Assembly: GCF_026151205.1 (NCBI RefSeq) | Contig: NC_087081.1 | Coordinates: 1,911,886-1,975,885 of the forward strand | Direction: 5' to 3' | From: Bolinopsis microptera | Taxonomy: Eukaryota; Ctenophora; Tentaculata; Lobata; Bolinopsidae | Length of the DNA stretch: 64,000 bases | Shown: positions 1-9,455 of the stretch, one piece after another | How positions within the stretch are numbered: position 1 is the stretch's first letter | Layout of the letters: each line of letters opens with the position of its first letter | The notes under the pieces: generated by a model | Told to the model about the DNA's origin: nothing | Seen by the model: only the letters and a program-made list of their open reading frames with translations | Database searches by the model: none | Position numbers and translations under genes: made by a program

Positions 1-152
1 AAAAAGATAAAATCAGTCTGATGGAAAAACAATAATTTTATAATATCGATAAAATGTATTGACAACAGAAAATAAATCATTTTACTTTGACCTCCGTTCT
101 AAAGACAAAAACATACTGCTAAACATTAATAACTTAATCACCTCTATTTAAT

Positions 153-1166
153 TTAATATGTCGAATGCCTAACACCGACATTCCTGAAATAATTTGGTCC
201 ATGACCCTTTGTGATGTCATATCCATGTTCGATAGCATCGACAACTGACATTGGTAAAGGTCCTACATTTAATGCATCCATGTTGGAAACCAAATTTGCA
301 ATACTACTACTCCCAACTATGATCCCATCATCGTTATCATCTGACAGAGCAGAGTGATGAGCTAACCACCTTAAAGCCGCAGAGTGAACAGCCACCTCCT
401 CCTTTTGGCATTCCTCCTGGATAATCTCAAGAGCGTCAAAGTATTTTCCACGCCAGAACCGGTCTCTGTAAGAAGGGCCCCAGGAACTTCCAGTAAACCT
501 TCCCAGCTCAGTTTTATCCTGAGGTCGGTCATCTCGGCTGTGCTTGCCAGTTAGAATGCCTCCAGCAAGTGGGTTGTAGCAGTAGAAGCTCATTTCATAT
601 CTTCTTAGACATGGCAGCAATTCTGTCTCAACCATTCTAGTGAGGCAGTTGTACATTCCTTGGTATACTGAAGGTGTCACATAGCCATTGTGTTTACAGA
701 TCTGTTGAACCTCTGTGATTTGCCATGAGATAAAATTGGACAATCCAAACCTCTTGAATTTTCCCTCGTTGTAGAGTTTGTTTATTTCACTCAAGGTATC
801 TTCAATGTCGATATCCATGCATGGCCAGTGCAAATAGAAGATATCCACCTGTTCAGTGTTTAGGTTTATCAGAGAAGTTTCTAATTGGTGTCGAACACTT
901 TCAGGGGAAAATGTCTTACCACCACCAGGATTAGCCTTGGTTGAAATATTTGAACCATGGGCAGTGTTCATTTTACCGAGGTACATTTCTGTGAGACCCC
1001 CAGTTGTCCCACCACCGCCCTCACTGGCGTACATATAAGCTGAGTCAAGTTGGCTGTGGCCATATTCTTCAAACTTTCTAAGAAATTCTGTGCTCTCCTC
1101 TAGGTTCATGCGTCTACCCATTTCCATTGTACCCAGTACAATTCTTGAGACAGAGCTTCTCAACAT
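153..1166 (-). CDS. AKR7: AKR7-type aldo-keto reductase, copy 1
   Basis: Predicted cytosolic NADPH-dependent aldehyde reductase of the AKR7 (aflatoxin aldehyde/succinic semialdehyde reductase) group. Seen: LGTMEMGRRM at the N-terminus; the AKR tetrad as D52 and Y57 (LDSAYMY), K88 (STKANP) and H124 (YLHWP), numbered from an in-frame ATG at 1199; GLSNFISW; YQGMYN; NPLAGGILTGK; C-terminal GPNYFRNVG. AKR7 enzymes are usually about 330-360 aa; this start gives 337 aa. I chose the ATG at 1166 because it aligns with the start of the neighbouring paralogue and because a splice-acceptor-like TGCAG ends 9 nt upstream (1176). The upstream ATG at 1199 would add 11 residues. The coding region is one uninterrupted exon. 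It lies about 420 bp downstream of its paralogue on the same strand, a tandem duplication. The family assignment is firm; the physiological substrate is not known. Confidence 0.93.
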   Translation of the reverse strand: MLRSSVSRIVLGTMEMGRRMNLEESTEFLRKFEEYGHSQLDSAYMYASEGGGGTTGGLTEMYLGKMNTAHGSNISTKANPGGGKTFSPESVRHQLETSLINLNTEQVDIFYLHWPCMDIDIEDTLSEINKLYNEGKFKRFGLSNFISWQITEVQQICKHNGYVTPSVYQGMYNCLTRMVETELLPCLRRYEMSFYCYNPLAGGILTGKHSRDDRPQDKTELGRFTGSSWGPSYRDRFWRGKYFDALEIIQEECQKEEVAVHSAALRWLAHHSALSDDNDDGIIVGSSSIANLVSNMDALNVGPLPMSVVDAIEHGYDITKGHGPNYFRNVGVRHSTY

Positions 1167-1582
1167 TTTCAACAGCTGCACAGAATCTTTGGTAAACATA
1201 ACATAGCGTTAAAATATTCGTTTCAATAAAATTTTCATGATCAGTGAGTTGAGCAATTTTAATAGTGGTGAAACTCAAAACACTAAATCTACCAGAATGT
1301 GTATGAAAATTTTCCTAGCTTCAAATTTGCTAACAATCACTTGCAAATTATTGTTCTAAGGAAAAAATAATTTACCCGCAATAAAACATCAAAGATTAGG
1401 AAAAAATAATATTTTTACAAATTTTCAGCTAAAAAATAGCATATAAAACAATGGCATACCATCTTTAAAACAGAATAAAACTTTTGAACAAACCAATCGA
1501 ATCATCTTCTCTTTTATCAATATGATTTCATATTTCTTGACATAGCATACATCTTAAACTTATCATCATCATACTTAGCACT

Positions 1583-2593
1583 TCATACAGTATGTGGCAT
1601 GCTGACGTTTCTAAAATAGTTGGGACCATGGCCTTTTGTAAGCTCATGCCCCTGCTCAATAGCATCAACCACCGAAACTGGAAGTGGTCCCTCTTTCAAA
1701 AAATCAAGATTAGAAACCAAATGAGAGATATTACTTGCACCCACAATAATAGCATCATTATTGTCTCCTGATAAAGCAGAGTGGTGTGTGACCCACCTCA
1801 ACGCTGCAGATGTTACAGCAACTCCTTCCTTTTTACAGGCATCTTGTATGATATCAAGAGCATCAAAATACTTATCTCTCCAGAATCTATCTCTGTAAGC
1901 TTTTCCCCATGCCTTTCCTGCAAATCTTCCTGGTTCGCTCACATTCTCTGGATTGTCATCTCTAATGTGTTTACCGGTAAGTAGACCACCAGCCAGAGGA
2001 TTGTAGCAATAGAAGCTCATTCCATACTTTTGAAGACACGGGAACAGTTCTTTTTCTACCAGCCTTGTGAGACAGTTGTACATTCCCTGATATACAGTTG
2101 GTTGAATGTACCCATTGTGTATGCAGATTTGCTGAACTTCAGCCACTTGCCATGATATGAAATTAGACAGACCGAATCTCTGGAATTTCCCTTCCTTGTG
2201 GAGATTGTTGACTTCGCAAAGAGTATCCTCGATATTAACATCCATGCAGGGCCAATGTAAATAGAACAAATCAACACACTCAGTATTTAACTTTTTTATA
2301 GATGTCTCAAGTTGATGCCTGACACTTTTCGGAGACAACGTTTTGCCACCAGCTGGATTTACTTTTGTTGCAACATTTAAACCATTTACAGTATCAATAT
2401 TACCCATAAACTCCTCAGTGAGTCCCCCATTTGTACCTCCATCTGCTCCGCCAGCATACATGTAGGCTGTGTCTAATTCAGTATGCCCATACTCCTGAAA
2501 CTTTTTGAGAAAGGCTTCACTATCTTCAAAGTTCATCCGTTTTCCCATTTCCATGGTTCCAAGAGCAACCCTAGTTACTGCCGATTTTGACAT
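1583..2593 (-). CDS. AKR7: AKR7-type aldo-keto reductase, copy 2
   Basis: Tandem paralogue of the gene at 153-1166, 336 aa, clearly similar but diverged throughout. The catalytic tetrad is intact: D41, Y46 (LDTAYMY), K77 (ATKVNP) and H113 (YLHWP). Further family motifs are LGTMEMGKRM, GLSNFISW, TVYQGMYNCLTR, NPLAGGLLTGK and GPNYFRN. The open frame continues upstream to 2689, but the minus-strand text just before the chosen ATG is a pyrimidine tract followed by AATTCCAG and then GAGCA-ATG. The upstream frame is therefore probably intronic or outron sequence. The start at 2593 follows a 3' splice site ending at 2599. Expected role: NADPH-dependent reduction of aldehydes in the cytosol. Both copies look functional. 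Confidence 0.93.
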   Translation of the reverse strand: MSKSAVTRVALGTMEMGKRMNFEDSEAFLKKFQEYGHTELDTAYMYAGGADGGTNGGLTEEFMGNIDTVNGLNVATKVNPAGGKTLSPKSVRHQLETSIKKLNTECVDLFYLHWPCMDVNIEDTLCEVNNLHKEGKFQRFGLSNFISWQVAEVQQICIHNGYIQPTVYQGMYNCLTRLVEKELFPCLQKYGMSFYCYNPLAGGLLTGKHIRDDNPENVSEPGRFAGKAWGKAYRDRFWRDKYFDALDIIQDACKKEGVAVTSAALRWVTHHSALSGDNNDAIIVGASNISHLVSNLDFLKEGPLPVSVVDAIEQGHELTKGHGPNYFRNVSMPHTV

Positions 2594-2699
2594 TGCTCCT
2601 GGAATTAAAAAAGTGTGAAAACTCAATATATAATTTGGGGAAGGTGAGCCGAGATTTAACCAATTGAGCTTGTAGACCAAAGGCTTCATTCACAGAACA

Positions 2700-4742
2700 A
2701 AATTTATAAAGTTAAATGTGTACTTTAATAGCGAAGTTATTACAGTATCAACAACAGGTGGAATGGGAAGAGAAGCAAATACTTTTTTCAAAAAGTTAGC
2801 TGATAGAATGTCTAGAAAAAAAGTGGTAGTGCAGTTAAAATATCAGATTTAGATATAAATTTATAGCCAACAAATTGAATTGGCTACTTTTACTACTTAA
2901 AGGGTTTTTATAAAATTTACTAAGATTTTTATTGAATTTTTATATTGAATTTTTATGCTATAATGTGTATATTATTTGAATATTTTACAGTAAACAATTG
3001 TTAATTCATCTCGTAGGTTTTCAAAAAATGGACGATTCACTGCACCCGTTACAGCAAGTAATGCAAGATTGCTCTCATCTGTACTTTACCTTACTTTATT
3101 TGAACCACTGAGGGGGGATTCAGAACCAGAATCCAGAAATACATCAATTGAGGTTACATTTGTAAACAAACAAGAATTGCGCCCGTTGTTTCGTTTTGGC
3201 GGACGCTAGATTTCCATTCACTATAACTATAAATATAAGCTCTATTTTTAATATCAGCTCACTTCAATAATAATCCCATATCCAAAAAATTTTGAATTTC
3301 CTACATTCTCAATTTTTTCGTTTTCTGTGGCCCACTCGCTTCGCTCGCATAAAAAGTCTTTGTATTCGCGCGTTTCAAAGATTTTTCATGGCGGATTCCA
3401 GATTCTCAATTTTACTTTTTTAGGGCCCGGAATGCTTTTTAATAGATAATCCTAGGTTACTTTTGGGGGCGAAGCCCCCGAAAATTTTGGAAATTTAAAC
3501 TAGATTTGGCCTCCTGGAACGAATCTGACAATGGAGAACGATTTTAGCATACTATTTTCTGATTTCAATTTTTATTGGGATAAATTGTCTGGATTCTAGA
3601 ATCCCTAAACACTTGGCTTAACTAAAGCACGAAATAGGAGACAGCATGAAGTATCAAGAGTTTATAATTTTGGCAAAAATGTTTTCTCATCTACTACCAT
3701 CACTTTCTGCTTTCAAGCTATAAAATAATACAGGGTTAAGGGAATTTGGAGAAGGAAGCAAGTATGAGACTGAGGACATTTAAATAACGGTCCAGCAACT
3801 TTTAGTCTGCTCTTTCACTTAAATTCCTACTGAAATATGATCGAAAATTCTCAGAGTTGGCTCTCGAATTTTCTACTTTTTGTCAAAAATTTCCTACTTT
3901 TAAAAATTTCCTACATTCTTAGAATGCGAGAACGCGGGTTTTTGGATATGGGAATAAATAATAATAATTATATACACAGAGTAAACTATACTACGCATGC
4001 CACTTACAAATTGGGCTTATTGCCTAATAGTAATACTATACATAACATAGTATTCATTAAAATACACTCGCGCCGCCCATTCATTGACATGCTAGCTAGA
4101 TACATCACCGCAAGCAATACTCGCGCACATGTGCGCGGCAAGTTAACATGGTTACTAACGGAAGGATGGAAGGACTGAAGACATATTTAAACCCACCTAC
4201 CTCGTTCTCCAAAATCCACGTTTTTCTACAAAAACGTCCATTCGTAACCTTTCACTATTGTCTTTTTACAAAAGAGTGTGAACGGAAAAAATCTAACCCA
4301 AAAATCTAGTCACCATCGGGATGAAACAGTTAGCAGATAATTTTTTGGTGAACAAAGGTAAAAATCGTGGTTCCGTGTCCATTTATAATTCAATGGATTT
4401 GTCAGTACACCTTGTGGTACATTATAAATTATGAAATGTCCTTAAAATTTGTTTTGTTGCTTTTTGTGCCCTCTTTTGGTGATGTCGAGGTCTTGTACAT
4501 TAAAAATTGTCACATTATGCCCGACATATCCTCTCATCGATGGACTCCCGTATGCAGGATGGTTGGGGAGTTTGTTTCCCTAAACTATTATATATCGATG
4601 CAGTACGACTATTTTGACTGTATTGAAAGAAGGATTTTGTTTTTATAAAAAGGTTTAGCCTGGTTAGCCCATAAATAAAAAGAATATGTGAAAACTGGCC
4701 ACGGGCCTAAATATTACAGATCAATCAATTACAATTTATTAA
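2700..4742. other. gene-free stretch with a probable small MITE
   Basis: No convincing coding exon; the open frames at 3837-4178 and 4367-4648 show no motif or codon structure. A probable inverted-repeat element runs from about 3113 (GGGGATTCAGAACCAGAATCC) to about 3607 (right end, read on the other strand, GGGATTCTAGAATCCAGA). It contains the hairpin GGGGGC-GAA-GCCCCC at 3466-3480 and the phrase CACTCGCTTCGCTCGC. The rest is AT-rich with no structure I can name. Confidence 0.4.
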
Positions 4743-5764
4743 CATTACCAAACTAATGATCACGTTTTCACCCTTAAGACAGTCATTGATAAATACACTA
4801 AAGTTAAAAAAGCTCGTCTCTATGCATGCTTTGTTGATCTAAGAAAGGCCTTTGACACTGTATGTAGGGACCTTCTTCTGCACAAAATAACATGCCTTGG
4901 AATTACCGGTAACTTCTTTAACTGCTTAAGTGATATGTACAAAAACTCAATTGCTCATATAAAAATCTCCAAACTCTTGTCCCCTAAAATTGATATTGGC
5001 AAAGGAACGGAGCAAGGACACCCCCTATCACCAGACCTTTTTAAAATCTATATTAATAACTTGTCATCTCTTCTGAAATCTGTTGGTGATTATCCAGTTC
5101 TTGCTGACGTTCTAATATCACATCTGCTCTGGGCTGACGATCTTGTCCTTCTTGCTCTAAGTCCCAAGGCCTTGCAAGTCAATATCAACATTCTATCTGA
5201 CTTCTGTTTTCACCCTTAAGACAGTCATTGATAAATACACTAAAGTTAAAAAAGCTCGTCTCTATGCATGCTTTGTTGATCTAAGAAAGGCCTTTGACAC
5301 TGTATGTAGGGACCTTCTTCTGCACAAAATAACATGCCTTGGAATTACCGGTAACTTCTTTAACTGCTTAAGTGATATGTACAAAAACTCAATTGCTCAT
5401 ATAAAAATCTCCAAACTCTTGTCCCCTAAAATTGATATTGGCAAAGGAACGGAGCAAGGACACCCCCTATCACCAGACCTTTTTAAAATCTATATTAATA
5501 ACTTGTCATCTCTTCTGAAATCTGTTGGTGATTATCCAGTTCTTGCTGACGTTCTAATATCACATCTGCTCTGGGCTGACGATCTTGTCCTTCTTGCTCT
5601 AAGTCCCAAGGCCTTGCAAGTCAATATCAACATTCTATCTGACTTCTGTAACTCCATGGGCCTTGAAGTAAATATAAAGAAAACTAAGATTGTCATATTC
5701 AGCCCTCCCAAAAAGAAGCAGTCCCATGAAACATTTACATTGGGAGGTCAGCCCATCCAGCACA
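4743..5764 (+). mobile_element. LINE retrotransposon, reverse transcriptase fragment (5' part)
   Basis: 5'-truncated non-LTR retrotransposon ORF2 remnant. Frame 4743-5219 reads HYQTNDHVFTLKTVIDKY, then FVDLRKAFDTV (RT motif A), GTEQGHPLSPDLFKIYINNL (motif B), LLWADDLVLLA (motif C, YADD-like with W) and, in the second copy, GLEVNIKKTKIVIF (motifs D/E). A stop lies immediately upstream of 4743, so the N-terminal endonuclease part is missing. The RT core occurs twice in tandem (see repeat at 4764-5647), which throws the reading frame. The sequence ends at LGGQPIQ, exactly where the 2.58-kb element at 5765 interrupts it; the thumb and C-terminus resume at 8356. The family resembles Jockey/CR1-type LINEs. 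Inactive. Confidence 0.88.
4764..5647. repeat. exact 442-bp tandem duplication inside the LINE RT
   Basis: Positions 4764-5205 repeat as 5206-5647 with no difference that I could find. The unit starts GTTTTCACCCTTAAGACAG and ends CATTCTATCTGACTTCT. 442 is not a multiple of three, so the two RT copies lie in different frames (4935 and 5377 frames). Confidence 0.93.
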
Positions 5765-5956
5765 GGGGGGGGGTATTACTGTCCATTTTGTCCACTTTGT
5801 CTTTGTCTTTTTTTACATTTTTTGTGAAGGACAGTGTTTTGTGGACAAAATGGACAAAATGGACAATACTAGGGACAAAAGGGACAAAAGGGACAAAAGG
5901 GACAAAAATTTTGGACAAATGAGACAAAAAATTAGACAAGCTCAAATGTAGAGGTA

Positions 5957-6777
5957 AAACAAAATTTAGTAAAACAACATTTTTATTTACCACAAAACAA
6001 CCAATACATATTTAATATTATTATACATTTATAAATAAATATAAATCTAAATTCAGCCCGCCGCGCAGACAGCCACACATTGCTGAGAGATTCTCAGGTG
6101 CAGATGTAAGCGCCGCGCGCGCGAGGTTTTTTATCTTACAATAATTACATGTAACGATATATTATTAATTATCAGAGAATTTTAGAAGCAAAAAATTTAT
6201 TGCATATTGGGAAAATTTCGGTCGTTAACGCAGTTAACGCGAGCGCAACTTGAGCAAAGCGCAACTTGAGCAAAGCGCGAGCGCATGCGGAAAAGGATCG
6301 CGTAGCTAGTCAAAATGTTGATAAATATTTGGCTTGTGGTGCGATGTGTTGCTCTAACTATAGCCCTCTCGCTTGCAGTAGCGCGCGACCGCCGGAGGCG
6401 GATGACTTGTGGAACAAGTGCGTCCGCAGCGGCGCGAAAGCACTTGGTTAGGTAGGTGAACGCGATGTGCCTTGTAGGATGAAATCCTACTAGCTGACGC
6501 CACTCGCAGCTGTGCTGCTCGCTGTACGTCAGCGATTGAAATTTATAATATATATCGTGACATGTAATTGTAAGATTACAAACCTCGCGCGCGCGGCGCT
6601 TACATCTGCACTTGAGAATCTCTCAGCAATGTGTGGCTGTCTGCGCGGCGGGCTGTGTATTGTGTATATAGCTGAATTTAAATTTAGATTTATTTGTAAA
6701 TGTATAATAATATTAAATATGTATTGATTGTTTTGTGGTAAATAAAAATTTTGTTTTACTAAAATTTTGTTTTACTA
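5957..6777. mobile_element. foldback element with about 220-bp inverted arms
   Basis: The left arm (about 5957-6180) and right arm (about 6535-6777) are long imperfect inverted copies. Both contain the block AAATTTTGTTTTACTA or its complement, CAATACATATTTAATATTAT, GCCCGCCGCGCAGACAGCCA, ATTGCTGAGAGATTCTCA and GCGCCGCGCGCGCGAGGTT. The loop holds a GC-rich repeat with GCAGTAGCGCGCG and GGCGCGAAAGCAC that recurs near 10.4-10.65 kb. No ORF of note. Confidence 0.75.
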
Positions 6778-6940
6778 TACGCGTATCACCCATTAAGATG
6801 TGCCACCCGACGCGCCACGCAATTTTTCTCGTTGCTCGTCGGACGTCGACGAACAACGAAGATGTTTAAATCAATCGACCAACTGAGTAGCAACAGCACA
6901 AAACTTATGATTGAAAGACTGGAAGACACAGCTGAAAAGT

Positions 6941-7029
6941 TACCTGGGGACCCCAGGCTATTGTGTTCATTAACATAACAACATCGAATAAAGATTCGGC
7001 GGAATGACAGGTTGAGCGCAGCCCAGTAA
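6941..7029. repeat. short dispersed repeat family R1, copy 1
   Basis: Begins with the palindrome CCTGGGGACCCCAGG and ends in CGGAATGACAGGTTGAGCGC followed by AGCCCAGTAA. Related copies are at 11180-11257 (opposite orientation) and 17528-17608. About 90 bp, non-coding. Confidence 0.7.
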
Positions 7030-7343
7030 CTGAAAAGTAAAATACAATTTTTAAAAGTAAAATACAATTTTTATTTTCCACAGAAGAATCAATACATATT
7101 GAATTATAAATATCCGATAATTCCATTAATAATCATTAAAAGTTGCTTCGTCATTTGTAAAATCAAAAACCGAAACGCCGTACTCTGAACGCGCGCGGCA
7201 TTTTTCTGCAGCTGCCTAGCTTGTAGCCGCTAACATCAAAGCCGCGGCGCGCGCCCAGTGCTGGGGTTCATTTTCATTAACAATTAAACTTGGTCAAACA
7301 TATTTATATACAGTTCCTAAATTAAATCAATAATCATGTTAAT

Positions 7344-7691
7344 ATGAGTATTCAACACTTTTTCAACACTTTTTTCAAAAAAGAGACTATTTTAAACGGA
7401 TCCGTAAATGATATTCATTTTTGGTATGTTTCGGACGAAGTATTAGGAAAGATTGAGGGATTAAATTATGCTACTAATAAAGAGAAGCACAATGAATATC
7501 TTGTGTGTCATCCTCATGTTGCTAAGAAACGCTTTATTAACTTATATAGTAGTGGAAAGTATGTAAATTAGATTCATTTTATCTTGGTTGTTTAGGCCAA
7601 TAGATTTAAGATATTTTTAAAACTTTAGTAGATATATTTTTGATGATGTGTGATGATGTTTGTGTCATTATATTTTGATTTGATTTGATTT
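7344..7691 (+). mobile_element. LINE family B, 3' end fragment
   Basis: The frame at 7344-7571 ends with NDIHFWYVSDEVLGKIEGL, NKEKHNEYL and HVAKKRFINLYSSGKY, then a stop. The same C-terminus appears at 60815-61362. It is followed by a short 3'UTR with TGATGATGT motifs and a terminal TTGAT/GATTT repeat (about 7675-7691), as in CR1/L2-like LINE 3' tails. Only the last 75 or so codons are present. Confidence 0.78.
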
Positions 7692-8347
7692 TAACACTAC
7701 TCGACAACAAATATTTGCCGGCCCATCGACAATTTAGTCGCCGAAACAAAAATCAAACGTTTGCTTTTTCGTTTCGGGAACTGTTTGAACTCAGTACTAT
7801 ATCCGACTAATCATACTTTCTAATGGTTAAAAAACCAAGTAAAAAGATTTTCCTCGATGGGCCGGCATTCGCAACCGCGAAACTTTTTGAGTACGACAAA
7901 AGAAGCTAAATGTAAACAACTGTGGAACAAGAAGGAACGCTTCCTCAGACACAAGAAGCATAAAGAATCTATACCCTGTACCCTATCGGAAATCAGCGAC
8001 TTCTCTTTACTGTCCATTTTGTCCCTGTTATGTCAATTTGTCTCGTTTGTTGACCATTGTTAATGGTCTGGCCCGGCGCGCGCTACTTCGTAGCACTTGC
8101 CGTTTCGAGAAGAAATCGGCGCGCGCTACTTCGAAGAAATTTAGACGAGTAACATCCGTCAACTCGTTTGTATTTGTCCTTTTTGTCCATTTTGTCCATT
8201 TTGTCCCCGCCTTTTTTGTCTTTTTTGTCTTTTTTGTCCCTTTTATCTTTTTTTGTCCATTTTGTCCCTTTTGTCCATTTTGTCCCTTTTGTCTTTGTCT
8301 TTTTTCAGTTTTTTTTGTGCAGGGACAAAATGGACAGTGGCACCCCC

Positions 8348-9455
8348 CCAGCACACCAAAAAGTACTGCTATCTTGGCATAATATTCCACAGAAATGGAT
8401 CCTTTACGGCAGCAAATACTGAGCTGAGGGCCAAAGCTCTCCGTGCTCTATATGGCCTTAAAGGCAATATAGTTAAAGATGCCCTCTCTCACCGTGCCCT
8501 TAATAATCTATTTGATTCCTTAATCAAACCAATCCTGCTTTATGGCTGTCAAGTCTTATGCCCCCACTCTAAAACAATGAGATACCTTTCAAAAATAGAT
8601 GACAAAGCCAGCCCCCAGCATACCCTGAAGTACATTGCACAGGACCACTATGAGAAATTCCACCTAAAATTTATCAAGTGGTCTTTGTCCGTCCATTCAA
8701 AAGCATCAAATATAGGTTGCTGGGGCGAAAGTGGGCGCCACCCCCTATTCTTTGAAGCCTGCAAACTTGCAATAGATTACTATAGTCGCCTTGAAAGCAC
8801 CGAAAATGAACTACTTTGTGCTGCATTTCACGAGCAGATAATGCTGGGCCTTCCTTGGTATACCAACATCTCAAAGCTTCTCACCAAATACAACTTCCCC
8901 CACTCATCTTCATCAAAATCTAAGCTCTCCACCCAAATCAGTCATAATATGAGGGAAGAATTCGTGAATACCTGGAAATCTGCCAAGGCCTCCTCACCAA
9001 AACTAGAATTCTATAACTTAATTAAACATGATTTTGAACCAGAGGCATACCTACGAATAATCAAAGTACCTGATTTTCGAAAAAGCTTGACAAGGTTTCG
9101 TATCAGCTGCCACAACCTCTGCGTTGAAAGGGGCAGATACGAAACCCCTCTTGTACCAAGAGAAGAACGTTGGTGCACTTACTGCTTTTTCAGTAAAGGG
9201 CTCAAACCTATCGAGGACGAAAGCCATGTATTAATTGACTGTTTGCTTTACTCCTCAGTTAGGGAAAAATTCAACTTTTATCCCCAAAACATCACTGACC
9301 TAGCCGGTCTGCTCTCCAACAAAAATCTAGATCCTACCAAATTTACTGCCACAGCAAGAGCAATCCATTCAATTCTCTCTGTGAACGAACAATATACAGC
9401 CTATTATAAGAGCCCAGATTTCCACTCAAATACTGGCAAGTGCATAATGCTCTAG
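8348..9455 (+). mobile_element. LINE retrotransposon, thumb and C-terminal part
   Basis: Continuation of the LINE broken at 5764. It starts HTKKYCYLGIIFHRNGSF and proceeds through RAKALRALYGLKG and LFDSLIKPILLYGCQVLCP, the usual LINE thumb/connection region. The C-terminal zinc-finger-like block follows: C-H-N-L-C, ERWCTYC, ESHVLIDCLLYSSVREKF. The stop is at 9453-9455. The larger open frame beginning at 8253 includes repeat sequence of the inserted element and is not the true start. Confidence 0.88.

Larger units (their letters stand above)
5765..8347. mobile_element. 2.58-kb DNA element with GGACAAAA subterminal repeats, inserted in the LINE
   Basis: Boundaries come from the LINE it splits. 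The left end is GGGGGGGGTATTACTGTCC and the right end, read on the other strand, is GGGGGGTGCCACTGTCC; both continue into CATTTTGTCC. The flanking LINE sequence CCAGCACA appears on both sides (5757-5764 and 8348-8355), a likely 8-bp target-site duplication, although the C-run makes it 6-8 bp. Subterminal zones (5775-5935 and 8005-8335) are arrays of GGACAAAATGG and GGACAAAAG in opposite orientation. The interior carries a foldback element (5957-6777), a GC-rich repeat and a LINE 3' end (about 7344-7690). I see no transposase ORF, so it is non-autonomous. An 8-bp duplication would suit a hAT-like element, but the TIR does not show the usual hAT start. Confidence 0.72.

Noticed and set aside
8253..8347. 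Start of a 400-codon ORF running into the LINE C-terminus
   Set aside because: The first 32 codons are translated TTTTGTCC repeat of the inserted element; the LINE sequence begins only at about 8348.
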